From positions 5,593,123 to 5,657,122 of the forward strand of contig CM021317.1 in assembly GCA_010645155.1 (NCBI GenBank): a DNA stretch of 64,000 bases, given 5' to 3'. Each line of letters begins with the position of its first letter. The first letter of the stretch is position 1. Below are positions 1 to 23,740 of the stretch, piece by piece. The position numbers and the translations under genes are program-made. This stretch comes from Tigriopus japonicus (taxonomy: Eukaryota; Arthropoda; Copepoda; Harpacticoida; Harpacticidae). Below the pieces are notes generated by a model. The model did no database searches. It was given only the letters and a program-made list of their open reading frames with translations, and was not told where the DNA came from.

Positions 1-174
1 AAAATTCATTTTTTTCTGCAATGTCAACCAAAGGACGAAACGAATTCGTTCTAATTTCTTTCTTGCCCAACATGTTTTTCAATATCCAATTGATCAGGTA
101 CCAAATTGACCTTTTCTTTTTGTCAGAGATTTCAACCCCCGTAATTCGTCAAGGGTACGAAAGATGATTACAAG

Positions 175-517
175 TAGTGATGGACCGAAAGCGCTTTCGG
201 CCGAAATTACGGCCGAAATTTCGGTTTCGGTTTCGGTTATGCCTACCGAAACCGAAAGCATATATGCACTATAATGGATGGAGTTTGACAACAAAATTGT
301 AACCTTTTTTTTCGTCCAAAAACCTCTGAAATTTAAATTTCCCGATCTCTCAAAATTTGCTACTAGCCAACATCGAACACACTAGCAATTAAATTTTTAA
401 TGTGGATTTTGCATTTATACAATTTTGTAGTCAGCTGCTATCGGTTTCGGTTTCGGTTAAGCCCTCTTTCGGCCGAAACTTTCGGTTTCGGTTATGAACC
501 CTTTCGGTCCATCACTA
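175..517. mobile_element. hAT-type MITE, copy 1 (343 bp)
   Basis: Ends are perfect inverted copies of TAGTGATGGACCGAAAG, and the element is flanked by a perfect 8-bp target duplication ATTACAAG (167-174 and 518-525). TTTCGGTTTCGG tracts sit inside both ends. There is no coding capacity. 8-bp duplication and this TIR style are typical of hAT elements. Confidence 0.9.
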
Positions 518-1834
518 ATTACAAGTCAGGCTTTAGTGGAAGAAACGTTTTTTGAACACATACTGACGGTACCTTGGGTGTAGAGATTACTAGAGACTGG
601 CGAAAAAAGCGAAGTCCTGAAAATGCTATCAAATATATCTTGCTTACAGATTCGAAAAACGGGGTGGTTCTTAATAACGAAACGACATTCCATGCTTGTT
701 ACTTGAAAATAGTTATCTGTAAAATAAGAAACATAAAAAGATATCAACCCTTGAGATTCATTTGCTTTGATTCGCTTAATTCCCCTTGGTGAAAATAGCA
801 TAGAAGTCCGAGTCATCAACATTATGATTTATTTATTTTGGAACACCCGGCAGACTCTTCGCAGCAAAAAAAAAATCTGAAACTAAATCCAAACTCAACC
901 GTGTTTCATCTTGTATACTTTTAATCTGCAAGCCTAATAAACTAGATAGAAGGTTTTTATGACCGTTCTATTTCCACCCCTAGACACAGACATTCTCAGT
1001 ACTCGTTTGCACCAATCTGAGAAAAAATGAGTCGGCCGAATCAATTGAAATTTTCATTCTGTACCAAATCAAAATTATTAAAGAACAAAAATGTCGCGGG
1101 TCCGAAGCATGCTTGATAATCTAGAACAGATCACTTATTCATTTTGAAGATGGATTTTTTTTTGGTAGAAGGTGTAAGCCTGACTATTTAAAGACTAGAA
1201 ATTGATAAAGATTTCGGCAAATACGAATCAAAAAATCAAGTGGGCCTATAGTTAGATTTGCCACCTTTGCAATTTTCAGACTTATAGAAGAAGTAAATTA
1301 ATTTGTCTAATATGTTGAAATATGGTTTTTGTACGTTTGTTCTAAATTATCTTTGTCTCTTGTTAACTTTTAACGCATGCATTAACGAATCCTTTTTAGC
1401 TAATTTGATTGATCTGTCTCATGAAACAGAAAGTATCTATTTAGCAATAAATATCTCAAAGAATGCAATCATTTTACACCATGATTGTTATTGATTGATA
1501 AGGCAGGCAAACCAAAAATGAAAATATTAGAGCACAACAATTAGAAGTTCAGTACATTGCTTTCTGCAAAAAATTGAGCTCTACTATGTTATTGGAGCAT
1601 TTAGGCATGAAATGTTAAAAGGGTTTTCATTCGTAAAACTTGTACATTTTGGGTTGATTTGCCCAAATAAAACCTTGGGAACTTATTGTTGAAAAATGAA
1701 AGACACGTAAAATTAAGAAGAGAGATGCCAGAAAAAATCCAAGACTACCTGTCACTTAATTTTGAGACAACTCACTCTCTTTCTAATTATGGACCCAATA
1801 ACAAAAAGACAGAAAAAATCAACCATCCATAAGG
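518..1834. other. Intergenic, AT-rich
   Basis: Between the first MITE and a LINE fragment. Short frames on both strands lack domains, splice logic or protein-like composition. Nothing supported. Confidence 0.5.
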
Positions 1835-2062
1835 AATGTAGTGGCTCATTGATCCTCTAACAGCTTTTAAAGCAGGGTTAGATAGATTTTGAAATACTAT
1901 TCTTGATCAACCCACTATTCAAGGGTTGTAAATATCTGCCAAAAGCAAGCGATTTGGTGAACCAAATCTCAAATTAATGTTAGTTGTATAGATTATATTC
2001 ATGATTTATTTGTTAGCAAGGAATTGCATTCCTTGTAACGTTAGTAAAAAACCCGCAACCAA
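1835..2062 (+). pseudogene. LINE 3' fragment, same family, decayed
   Basis: Plus-strand remnant of the LINE C-terminus: DPLTAFKAGLD, then a stop inside, then DQPTIQGL. The tail GGAATTGCATTCCTTG ends with an A-rich AAAAAACCCGC. Only the last 230 bp remain. Confidence 0.7.
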
Positions 2063-3422
2063 CAAAAAAAACCAAAAAGCTAAGTAATTCCTGTTCGAAA
2101 CAAATCAAAAATTGTCCACTTTTTCTGTTGGAACATTTTACAAGAGCATTCTGTAAGCACGCATTTTCTACCTCTCGTTAAATTATAAAAAAATCCTAGT
2201 TGAGACAACCAAAAACGGCACGTGATCCTCTCCTGTTTCAAGAGCCTCTTCTTTTGTTCGCTTTGATTTTTTTTTACTAGATATTTATTCCAATGTGAGT
2301 ACAAATTAAACATGAAAATGAATAAGTATCGAACTGAATTGTCGGCGGCGAAGTGTTGTTAAGCAAAATTCGAAACAAACGAACTTGGTTTCTACGGAAA
2401 GTGGTGGTTGAAAGTTGACGCAACCTCTCATTTAGTTTCAAACAAATTTACGTTGCATACTACCCTGTTAAGCGAAACTTTGCTCTGTAATTTGAATGAT
2501 TTCATTGAGTTTCGAAAATCCATTTATTTGACAGGGTATATTCTCTTCCTAATGTTCGTTTTTAAAACTCCCAATGTTTACCAAATAGCGAGGACAAAAG
2601 CAATTCCATAAGGATTAATCTGGGTTTGACTGGTTTTCCCATCCTGTTCGTAACTAGTCCGTCCACCTTCTCATGGAGAAGATGAACCTCCATCGCTCTA
2701 CTCATTGTGTCGACTTTGACGTTTGTTAGGCCCCTGCATGAAAAAGGTGTTCTTCCTCTGACGTAACTAACAATCGGCGCTGGCGTGGAATAGAATTGGG
2801 GGGCATCTACTATCCCTAAATCCAGTGGGCAGTCCATCATGTCTTGATATAACACTACTAGATAGTGAGCAGAATGACTAGATGCCTCATCCTTGCTTGT
2901 TGTTGTTACCAAGTGCAGATTTGCAACTTGCAGCTGCATGCCAGAGAGACAGTGGAAGCCTGCGAATCCTTCTCTTCTCCTGCTGCATTATTGCATACGG
3001 GCACACAATAATAGCAGTAGTAAGGCAACAGTGTTGTTTAGTACTCCATCCATACATGCAGTTCTTGTGTTCGTTTTGCAGGATCAGGAAAGGGGGGGGG
3101 AAGCTCTGAAGGAGCAGGGATACAACAACTCTTGTAATACTCGTGCATTGTCCGTCGGATCACCCATCCAACAACGATGCTGTAGTAGTCCTCGAATGTA
3201 GTAGCATGGCTGGCTTGTTGGCCGACTGGCTCGGATTGATGCAGAATTGCAGTCGATGCGTTAGTTTGCAAATATTCAAACTAACATGTGCAACTCAAAA
3301 TGAGATTGGTGATGTTTCGACAAAGCGATCTGTTTTTGATCCAAGTTGTTGGTGTGACACGATTTTGAGTCTGACATGGTTTTACTTTGAGTGGTGATCC
3401 TCCTCCTCCTCCTCGTCTCTAG

Positions 3423-3689
3423 GTGTCGAAGGACATTCATGTTGTGAAAATGCTGTTGGATCAGTCACATTTTGCACAGGAAGCATACATTAATAGAGGC
3501 GATGTGATTAGTTCCAGTCATATGCAAAATAGGATGCTAGGGTGTCCAAGCGAATCTCAACTTCTGATTCCACTTCCACAACCATCTCCTCCGTCCATCA
3601 ACATCATCCAGACATCATCAACTACGACAAGTACCAGAATAGCTGACAGTGAAAAAGACACCCACAGAAAGTCGTTTGAGGGAGAACAG
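3423..3689 (+). other. Candidate coding exon upstream of rn (89 codons)
   Basis: Open for all 89 codons. It is flanked by a strong pyrimidine tract with TCTCTAG at the left and by CAG|GTAAGG at the right. Both ends are phase 0, the same phase as the rn N-terminal junctions. The encoded peptide is Ser/Thr/Pro-rich (contains LIPLPQPSPPS and SSTTTSTR), as in transcription-factor N-termini. It could be an alternative 5' exon of rn, splicing to 13393, or part of another gene, or chance. No homology is recognised. Confidence 0.35.
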
Positions 3690-5539
3690 GTAAGGGAGTT
3701 GCCCATTGTGACCGTGTTACTACACAATGTCACAGACTCTGCTACCGAAACGATGACAATCGAAAATTACGATCGTCCATAAGACGTGCATCCTCTGACG
3801 ATCGAGTAGGATGGCAAGAAATCTCGGCCAAGTTCCGCCTTGTTGATGACGTAACAATTGCAGGTGCTTGATGCAGTTCCCTTTTTGTCCAAAGGGCCCT
3901 GTTGTTTGCTAGATCAACCTATATTTGGGCGTTCTCTCGTTCGTTGGTGATGTGTTCATTTTGTGGCCTAGTCTTGAACGAGGCAAGGTAAGCTCTGAGA
4001 GTAGGAGAGTAGGCCACAGCAGGGCCTACAAACCTCGATCCAAGCACGATTGAAGGTCTCTTTCGTTCAAGGTGAAAGGAGACGAACAACGAGCGTTCCA
4101 ATTTGAATGTAGTGTGGCAGGGTTCGGCGCAAAAACGGGTGCATGTTTTCCTCTTTCAAATTTGAACAGTCGGTATGACTTGGAAGATGGTAACAAAAAC
4201 GAAATTGTATCAGTTATAAATTTCTCTTAAAGACGAATTTGTCAGACAACTTTGCCAGGTTGGGCAATGTTTTCACATGGGTATAACAAGCTTATGTTGT
4301 CGGTTGCAAACTCTTAAAACGTTGCATTTATGTAGTGCTCAGTGTTTTCTTGACACAATCTCCCATTCAAACATCAAACTTTGTTCATCAATCATCATAT
4401 ATGGTTTTGAAAACCAACCATCTACTTTGTTTGCATGGGATCCCTACTTTGAACTTGAGAAATCATTCTCGCCGTACCCTGCATGTGAGTGGTAAGCACG
4501 CTTTCTGCGAACATACGAGCCTGAGTGATGAGCTTGGGCTCAAAGTAGGAGAATCTCACGAGAGAGAAGACTCGGGTGGATTTTTTTTGCACTCTTCTAC
4601 ACATTGATGCCAAGCTGCTACTTGCACAGGAGAGACAGCGCGATTCTGATCAAAGAATAAGAAGCGGTCGGTGGGCATGTTGCACAGGACTGGAATTGCC
4701 AGAAGTAGAAGTACGAAGCTGCTCGAAACAACTCGGAGCTGAACCAACGAATGAATTCCTCGGACAAACTTGTCGCAAAGAAGTGGCTCTAGATCAAGGT
4801 CATACAAAACATAGTTAAAAAACCTGTTGGGACCAGAATCACATCACTGATGGACTTGATTATGTAAAGGATATTAAGCTCAGGAGGCAACCCTTCAGTT
4901 CAAAATCTAGGTACTTTGTGTTTTCCATAGTACAAACTCAAGTGTCTAAGAAATGTGAACAAACAGATGAAGTTATCATGGCTGACGATTGGTTTTGTTA
5001 AAAAGACAAGTGGATCCGTTTGGAAAAGGCCCATAGAATGAAATCAAACATAACTGCGATTCTGAGAACGCCTCAACAACATAAGTCAAAATTGAAAGTT
5101 ATAAAGCACTAGAAACTCTTTTTAATGGAAGAGGGTTTTTTTCGATTTCTGTAGCAAAATTTTGGTGAAAGCTTTCTTTCGAGAATCTTCATATTTTTGT
5201 ACTTGCCACGAACTAACACTTGTTAAAATAACTTGATTTTTCAAGATGATCGTCATGTCTTTGTAACTTCTTTTAGTTTGGAAGAGGAAAACCAGGGACA
5301 ATCCATTGGATGGCATTTTATAGTATATACAGTGCTGTATATGTCAATGGGCTTCCTTAAACGTTACAAAGTTATCCCTTGATTTAGAAGGCAATCACAT
5401 TGGTTAATCTCTCTGGCAAAATCTCTGTACTATTTATATTCGAGGTCAATCAAACTAACTTGATCCTTTTTTACTCGAGAAATACTTCTCATTTACACTT
5501 ATATGACAGTTTTTGTCTATTCTATCAAATGTAACAAGA
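3690..5539. other. Intergenic, nothing supported
   Basis: Follows the candidate exon at 3423-3689. Overlapping short frames at 4277-4818 on both strands show no domain or consistent exon phase. Confidence 0.45.
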
Positions 5540-5780
5540 TTTTTTTTTTTATTGTGGGTGCTAGGGTCGGAGGTTTGAGCCTCGCCCGGCCAGCGAAGCC
5601 AGCCATCACATTTTCCAAATCATTTCCGATAAACAATCTCGTGTCCGGTATCAGATTGGTTCTCCGTCTGTGGGTGTGGATTAGCGTCTAAAAGTTTCCC
5701 TGAGAGAGGTCGGGGAGGAGAATCGAACCTGGGACCTCTCTCACTACAGGAAACTGCGCTAACCACGACACCACGTCTCC
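5540..5780 (-). mobile_element. Second tRNA-headed SINE with poly(A) tail
   Basis: On -, the head GGAGACGTGGTGTCGTGGTT with AGCGCAGTT (A box) and GGTTCGATTCTCC (B box) looks like a tRNA. About 160 bp of unrelated body and an A10 tail (T run at 5541-5550) follow. The sequence cannot fold as a normal mature tRNA with CCA-side pairing over its whole length, so I call a SINE rather than a tRNA gene. Confidence 0.65.
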
Positions 5781-5784
5781 TCAT

Positions 5785-8700
5785 TTTGATGAGTAATTCC
5801 TCAGATTACTTTGTTTGTAAATTTCTTTGGCCAGATATTGCCACAAAATTGTAACAGAACAACTTGGTGTTATCCGTTTTGAGGCTTTCAAATAACGAAA
5901 GTGGAAGCTAGAGAAATCGATCAACACGACCAATTCCGTCGGTCTCTTGAAGCCGAGAAAGCTTCCAAAAGAAAAGCGAGAACGGGAGCTGCGTAGAGTG
6001 CAGAACGACAGAATATCGTCATGCATGCATCCTTCTTGTGAGCCTTCCCAACGATCGCCACAAACCATTCTAAGGGCAAATCTGATTCACTTTGTCTACC
6101 AATTCAATAGGACAATAAAAGTGAATGAAAGCGCGAGAATAAAGAATTTTGATGATACTCAGCGAAGTTCTATGAAATGGTTTAAATCGAGTTAACTTCA
6201 AATTAGCCTGTCTTGATCAAAGAAAATGCTCAAGTATTATACTTCTTATTGATGTTTTACATTTTTAAAGCTCTAGATAAGTTCAAATTGTTCCTACTTT
6301 CCGATGTCAAAATCAAAGTTATAGTATCAGGTTATTTGCTAAACACTTCGTTTAAAATTGCTGGTTTAAACGCACAACCTTATATCTTGCATTAGAAAAA
6401 AGGCCACAAAGTAATTGAGTTAAGGAAATTTTTAAGAGACGATGTTAAAGTATGTATGATATGATGCATATGTAGAAAATATGTGTATAGAAAATATATG
6501 TATTCATGTAGAAAAAGATGATAGAGATTTAACATAGAGCACAAAAAGTATCTCTTCAAGGCACAAATGAGACTACCCTCCTTTTAAGCACTTTTAATGC
6601 CTCCAAAAGAGAATATGGTTTTATTTTTCGTAATGAGCAAACAATGAATGAATGAAATGCCAACTATGTTCCATATGCCAAAATCTTACATTTAATTCTC
6701 TTCCGCTGATTCTTTAGTATTTTCAACATGTTGAAATGGTGGTAGGTTATCTTCTTTCTCCTTTTTTGGCTCCTTTCTGATATCGATCCGAAAGTTTTCA
6801 TCGCCACTCCCTTTTTTGACTTTCTCCAAAGATAGCTTGACTGAGAATCCAGCCAGCCAACCAACCAACCAAAGGCTGACTCACTTACTCACTCAGTCAC
6901 TCACTTATAGACAGACAGACTGGCAGACTAACAATCTCGGAGGGTCTTCGTGGTGTCTTGAATGAGCAAGCGAGGGAATGAGTGGGTTGGTTGGTTGGTG
7001 TTTGCTCAGGAGAGCAATACCTAAAAAACAAGGGAAAGAAAGCCACTTCGATCGATGGCGATACCAACAATAGTCAAAGAAGAGCGGGTGCATGATGATA
7101 AATTTGAACTACAAAAATTATTCTAGAGCCAGTTTTGGGGGATACGTTTATTTGTTTCAGTTGTTTTCGATTCACATTTTTTAGCAAGCTGCATCGACTT
7201 TTGTCTCTCGTTGTTGATGATGATGATGATGATGGTGACGACGACGACGATGGTTTGTGTGTATGTGTGTGCGTATTTATATGAACCAAGTCCGTTCGCT
7301 TCTTTTGAATCGTCTCTCAGTTTCCATTTGACGCTTTGAATGGACAATGGCTGAATGATGCAATGGCTAAAACCGTTGGTTGAGACTCTAAAGAAACAAA
7401 AGAGAAGGGACGAGCAAAAAAGTGGACATGGTAAACATTCATAGCATTTCCCCATTTGGCCAACGCTTTCCATCCAAAACACGGAGAGATGCTGAGAGGC
7501 AAACCAACCAACCAACCAACCCTATTACTCTATATATGTATGTAGTACCCTCTCCTCATCGACGACCCCTTCATTCTCCTGTCGGCTGTTCGCATTCTAA
7601 TTTTGTGACCATCATACGAGATTCACTCGGATCCATTGTCCTTGTCGTCGATGGTCGATTCAGTTATGCCCTTGCCTTCATCCAGATGGATCAAAACTGA
7701 CACACAAGTGAAACTGATTATTGGCCTATCATGGCCAAAGTTGGACTCTTATTTTTGACGTCCACTTGTCACGGGCTCTTTGTGGGCATTTGAAGTTTCT
7801 GAATTATTAGTGAAGATTTGACGTAAATAATTCTCTACTCAGCCTGTACAAACATGAAACATAATTTGGACAATGAATTGAAAGAAATGTGCCAATCAAG
7901 TTGTCGTGCTGTCAATATTGACCAGCTTCATAAAATGGATTCTTAAATGGTTTCTAGTAAATTGCAGGCACTTGACTCCACAAAGCTGAGCTTTGGTTCA
8001 TGTTTGCATACTTGAATTGTTCCTCAAATGTCAATGTTCTTTCTGAGAAAACGCATATTTTTGCTGTCTTGGCAAAAATGTGTACTGCAAAGGAAGTGAA
8101 AAAGCGTGATAATTTTTCTAACGTTTAATTATTAAACGTTCTTCCCGTGAATAAAGCAAAGTCTCCAAGAAAAACAACATTTTTTTTCTCGACTGAGCTG
8201 CAAGATCAGCTAGCCTCCATTATAATAATATTCTAAATACTGTTTTTCTTTTAGTGTTTAGTATACACATTATAAGATCAAATTATATGGTTTTTGAACA
8301 ATAACATTGGTGGTTCATGCAAAAGAATAGTTGTATCCAAACACCTATCTTCCTAATTTACAAATTACAGTCAAAGCAGGATGCTCTGTTTGTCACCAGC
8401 AACATTAATCGTGAATTAATACAAACAATATGTAGGTATGATTTGCACTGACTTTTCATTTTGGTCATCGGTAAATCATTCATTTCTCAAAATATGTTCT
8501 TATATCGAATCAACCCAACTTTGATTGTATAGTGACTTCATGTAGTGATGGGAATCAAACCAGGCGTGTTGCCATTTTATTGAAGTTTATTTCTCTTGCT
8601 TTCCAAAAACTCAAGCTTTTGACCCAAGAACTAAAAAAAGGACCAATGAGACGACACTAGGCAAAAATCGGATTCGATTCCCATTACTAGTGACTTGATT

Positions 8701-9080
8701 CGTTTCTCCTATACTGTACTCCCCTCCCCTCGAGCGCTCTTTTTCTGTTTTCCCTGTCCTCTTTTTTTGTCCATCCCAGTTTTCTTTTCTCCGTCCGTGG
8801 AGTGAAGGAGAGAGAGAAAGAGGGAGAGAGAGGGAGGGGGAGACTCTGGGAATCCCTACCCCCACACGGCAAGTCCTTGTTCGAGGGAGGGGCTTATACT
8901 TGTATTCGTCATCCAATCCTTGTGACCGACTTAAACAAGCCAAAGTGCAGTCGAATGATCGGATACTTGGCTTGACGAGTCATCATCAATTGAATTATTA
9001 GGAGAGAGTACTTTGGATCTTTGAACTTTCGAAGTAGAAAGTTCTAAGTAAGTATATTGTAGGTTTTTTTTTTTTTGGGG
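5785..9080. other. Gene-free stretch with promoter-like low-complexity blocks
   Basis: GC-richer islands carry CCAA runs (6855-6875, 7503-7521), ATG/ACG triplet runs (7215-7250) and a GAGA-rich tract (8805-8840), much like the leaders of the two zinc-finger genes. A 10+1+10 palindrome AACGTTTAAT-T-ATTAAACGTT is at 8119-8139. It could hold alternative promoters or 5'UTR exons of rn, but no exon was proven. Confidence 0.35.
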
Positions 9081-9086
9081 GGGGGG

Positions 9087-9630
9087 GCGGATTTTTTAAT
9101 ACCGCTACAAGGAATGGGATTCCCTGTAAAGAGAGTTAATGATAAATATGGTTTATAACATTACCGTTTATATGAAATTCGATTTACCAATGAGTTACTG
9201 TTGGCAGATCTGTACAACCCTTGAATAGTGGGTTGGTCAGGAATAGTATTCAAAAATTTGTCCAATCCTGCTTTAAATGCTGTTAGAGGATCAGCTCCTA
9301 CATATTCCCGACGAAGGCAAATAGGCAACAAATTGAACAACGAAGGAGCCCGATAAAGAAGAGACGAGGACTTCATTGTTCGAACTAGCCTTGATTCCTT
9401 AGGATTTGGAGGTGCTCTCAGAGCACACGTAAAACCTCTACGATCGCTACATCTGATCTCAAATCCTGGGTTAGGACAGAGCCCATGAATGCTCTTGAAA
9501 AAATACAATATCAGATACCTTTCATACCTTCTCTGAGTACTGTACAGCCCTAATTTCTTGAGCCTCTCCCAATACGAGAGCTCTCTCATTCTTGTGATGT
9601 TCCTACTAAAACATCTTTGGACCTGTGGAG
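9087..9630 (-). pseudogene. LINE 3' fragment (jockey/CR1-like reverse transcriptase C-terminus)
   Basis: The minus-strand frame (9589-9161) encodes the C-terminal region common to arthropod jockey-like retrotransposons (MRELSYWERLKKLGLY, SIHGLCPNPGF). It is followed by a conserved 3' tail AGGGAATCCCATTCCTTG and TAGCGGTATTAAAAAATCCGC, then C and A runs. 5' truncated at about 9630, as is usual for LINE copies. Confidence 0.85.
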
Positions 9631-9821
9631 TTTACCTTAGTATTTTGGACTAAAATTTTCCAGCCAAGCATGAGGCACCTAAGATTTTAAAAAGGCATTC
9701 AAGAAACTTTGAATGTCAATTGGTTAAAATAGCTCACTAACATTAGGGGAAGAACATTTAAATCATGTCACTTTTTTCTAACCAAAAGTGCGCCCAAAAA
9801 CTTTAAACTGCTTTCCTAGTT

Positions 9822-9941
9822 CAGGGGTCGGTCACAGATTTTGGGCCCTGTGAGCCCACAAGCATAGTACTTTGAATCCATATCCATATCCATATTCTAG
9901 TCCATCTGTCCATATTCCAGCCCATTGGCTGCCAACCTCTG
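9822..9941. mobile_element. Short hAT-type MITE (120 bp)
   Basis: Ends CAGGGGTCGG... and ...CCAACCTCTG are imperfect inverted repeats. Flanking TCCTAGTT and ACCTAGTT match at 7 of 8. The CAGGGGTCGG end is typical of hAT elements. An inner GCCCACAAG is shared with relics at about 17060-17247 and 17570-17670. Confidence 0.65.
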
Positions 9942-9949
9942 ACCTAGTT

Positions 9950-12242
9950 TTTGCCTGCTTTTGGGGTTTGGTGGGCATGACTTATCCAAAATAGTGAAAT
10001 ATTTTACTGAATACGATACCAGTATAACCAAAAATGACGCAATCTTGGTAAAGTCGACACTAATTGTTCATTAGAATGAACTCAAAACTGAAACTGAAGT
10101 TTAAACACGTCAAAAGTGAACAGAAAACATGGGTGGATAAAACTTGTATGTTCTTGCTTCGTAGGACCTTCTACCTTACCGTTATATCATAGAAAAAATT
10201 ATAAAGCAATAGAAGCTATATCGATTTTGTTTCACCAACCAGACTCTTTCATCCAGTATTGAGAAAATCAGTAAAGAAAAAGAATTTAATGTAGTTTGCT
10301 TTTGAAGCGGAATACATCTCAAAGAGAAGGATTTATTGATGAGGTGGCACAAATCATCGTAACCTTTTCATTGTGTTTTGAATTGAATTTTATTTGAATG
10401 GGGTTTGAAGTAAAAGAGAATAATGAGCAAAATTTAGTCAAATTAAGAGTATGGTATTTGTCCAGATTTCGGTCACTGATCCTATGCCTGAATTCACTTA
10501 AAAACTATGTGACTTTTCTTCAAGACTTTTACTTTTTCGATCACAAGCTCCCATCTTATTATGACTTTAGATAGGAACCCTGTCAAGCCCGTGAGTAATG
10601 TGCTTAGAGCTCCATCAGCTCCTTAGGATGATTTTGATATTAGAACCTTCCAAAACTGTCTCTATTCGTTGTTTACTTCCAAATCAAAAACGAATCGTGA
10701 GGACCAGAGCGAGAAGCCGGCTTTTAAGCCCATCGGATGTCGCCGTCCAATTTCAATTCGCTGGGGCACAAAAAAACCTTAGGCGTGAATCGGTTCTTTG
10801 ATATCCTTCTTTAAAACAATAGGCGACGAGGGAGGCTTCGTCGACCCCGACGTCGTTGAAATCGGTATCCTCGCGGATAGCATCTGTCGTGGTTCTTGAT
10901 CATCTGTCCAATGCATTGAACGGCCTAAAACAACCCTTGTCCACAAAAGCATGGAGAGGGGACGAATGATGAATACATCGAGGACGAACGAAAGAACGAA
11001 CGGACATGGCGTGGATGGTGTTGATCATGGCTCAGTTCATTTCATGTGGTGGCTCTGAATCGACGTATTCCAATGAAGAGTGGGTGTGAAAATCGAACTG
11101 AAAACATTGGCTGGATCTTGAAAGTTTTCGTCGTCGAGAAAAGACGCCGAGATGTGTGGCATTTTCAACTTCTTTTGAGAAAGCCGAAGATTTTTCGCGT
11201 GGTACCATCCTTAGGGTTCTCGGCACCAGTTGGTGGGAGCCAGGGGCAAAAGATGAAAAAGAAGAAGAAAACGAAGAAGAACCTCGACGGCAGCACTGAC
11301 ACTGATAAAATCACTGGGAAAACCTGACAAGTCCGTTGACTCAAGTGTCCCCCGGATCCCAAGTTTCGACGTTTGTCCAAGTTCTACTCAGTGAGTGTGG
11401 GTGGTTGCTCGACTGCTTGGTGGAGTCCCTTTCCCCTTTAGAAAAAGTATCTCCTTGTCTAGTTACTCTTGAAAAGCACCCACCACCACCACAGAACGCC
11501 TTGTCCGAAGGAAGGGCTGCCGTCATTTTTGTTCCTCGAGCGGAAACTCCGAGAACGAACTTAGAACTGCTCAACTCGCTCGTCGTTCGGGGAGAAATCG
11601 CACATATAAACTACATAGTGGTAATAATACTGCTACTGCTACTTCTACTACTACTACTAGTAGTAGTAGTAAAGCAGAGTGGAGCAAGCCTGGCAAAATG
11701 CAAGGGAGCCAAGAAAGGTTTGGAGGATACGACCGAACCATCCGTGGTCCATTGAGGAGAAAGAATGCTCCCTTAAGAGTTTAAAATGTGGGGGAAGAAG
11801 ACGCCAGCCAAACAACCAGCACCACCACCACCACCACCACCTTCTCCACTGGCACCACTTCTATGCCTTCATAGTCTTCTTCTTCTTCGGCTACGTACGT
11901 ACGTAGTAGTTCTTCTAGAGGATACTACTACCAGTACGTCGTTCACCATGCACTAAGACTACGACTACTAATGTAGGGAACAACGAAAGACCCGACCCTT
12001 CTTTTTCTTTCTTTCTTCCTCCATCCCACATTTTTTTCCGTTTTCCCACTGCCTGTAAGGCGAAAGAATGAAAGAGAGCGGGAAAAGTGGCAGTGACTTT
12101 TCCTCCACTAACACAGCCGTTTCCATCCGATATTTCTCTAGTCACAAAATCTTGACTTTGCCAAGAGTGGGACCACAAAAAACTTGGGATCCCCATTGGA
12201 AAGGTCATTATTTGCCGGTTTAAAAGAACATTTCAAAGCATT
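9950..12242 (+). promoter_or_regulatory. rn: Putative 5' flank / 5'UTR region of rn
   Basis: From about 10600 the base composition rises in GC. The DNA carries CAC/CCA-rich tracts, a CTA/TAG triplet palindrome at 11637-11672, a CCA run at 11821-11841 and TACGTACGTAG near 11898. Long reading frames here are low-complexity and show no domain. The layout suits a promoter plus 5'UTR, but no TATA box or initiator could be fixed. Confidence 0.4.
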
Positions 12243-22965
<10,723 letters not shown>

Positions 22966-23657
22966 AAACGGTTAAAATCAGTGTTCCTCTTCTCGATATT
23001 ATTATGTCTTCTTCCAAATTGGAATTGTTGGTGGTTTGGAACAAGGATGTGGGAGGAGAGGCAAGGCCAGAGGAGGAACCAGTTCGAAACATCTGGTCGA
23101 TGAAAATCATCTTTTTATTAGACGTACTTTCTTGTAGCTAAAACTTAGAGTTAGAAACTGGTAGAATTTCTTTAGTTGGCTAATTCCTGTTTGCTTCTAT
23201 TGCTTTGCTACCCTCTTTTAAAGAGGAAGCACAACTTTAGAGGATTCTGCACCATCAAGGTATTTGATGAAGTCAACTAGTTTATCAAGTACAAAAAAAA
23301 TCCCCGCATAATGATGATGTCAATGCTTATTATGAAATTGATCATAGTAGTAACAACAACGGTAATAATAATAATAATGATGTTCATAATACTGCTTTCC
23401 TCCAATGAGACTAATTCTACATGAATATTCTGTTAGTGTCAATGAACAGATACTCGCCAACGAGTGTACAAACTTAATTGATCGACGACAATTTTATCTT
23501 AGAACTATTTTTACATGATCTCATTATTGTACTGCTCACTTGTAAATGTGAATCGTATGGCGTCATTTGTTTGCCTCTTGTCTAAATTCTTCAGGGGATT
23601 GGTAGTCGTATGTGAGTGACATCAAACACTTGCGCCTTCCAATTCTCATTTTTGGTC

Positions 23658-23663
23658 AATAAA
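23658..23663 (+). terminator. rn: Poly(A) signal of rn
   Basis: AATAAA lies about 690 bp after the rn stop codon and fits a single 3'UTR of roughly 0.7 kb. It is the last such hexamer before the oppositely oriented mle terminus. Confidence 0.6.
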
Positions 23664-23734
23664 TCAATTCATACGTTGGATATTTTGAAGCAAGTCAATT
23701 CATAAGTGCACTTTCATTCTGTCCAAGAAGATGT

Positions 23735-23740
23735 TTTATT
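23735..23740 (-). terminator. mle: Poly(A) signal of mle
   Basis: TTTATT on + (AATAAA on -) is found 74 bp beyond the mle stop codon. It gives a very short 3'UTR that ends close to the rn transcript end. Confidence 0.6.

Noticed and set aside
2562..2939. 125-codon minus-strand frame
   Set aside because: No recognised domain and no supporting splice sites or neighbours; it overlaps other frames of equal quality.
5701..5780. Possible functional tRNA gene on the minus strand
   Set aside because: A and B boxes are present, but it continues into a 160-bp body with a poly(A) tail, so it is a SINE.
11336..11755. 139-codon frame upstream of rn
   Set aside because: Contains a CTA-repeat-encoded poly-Leu/Val run and no domain; more likely leader DNA.
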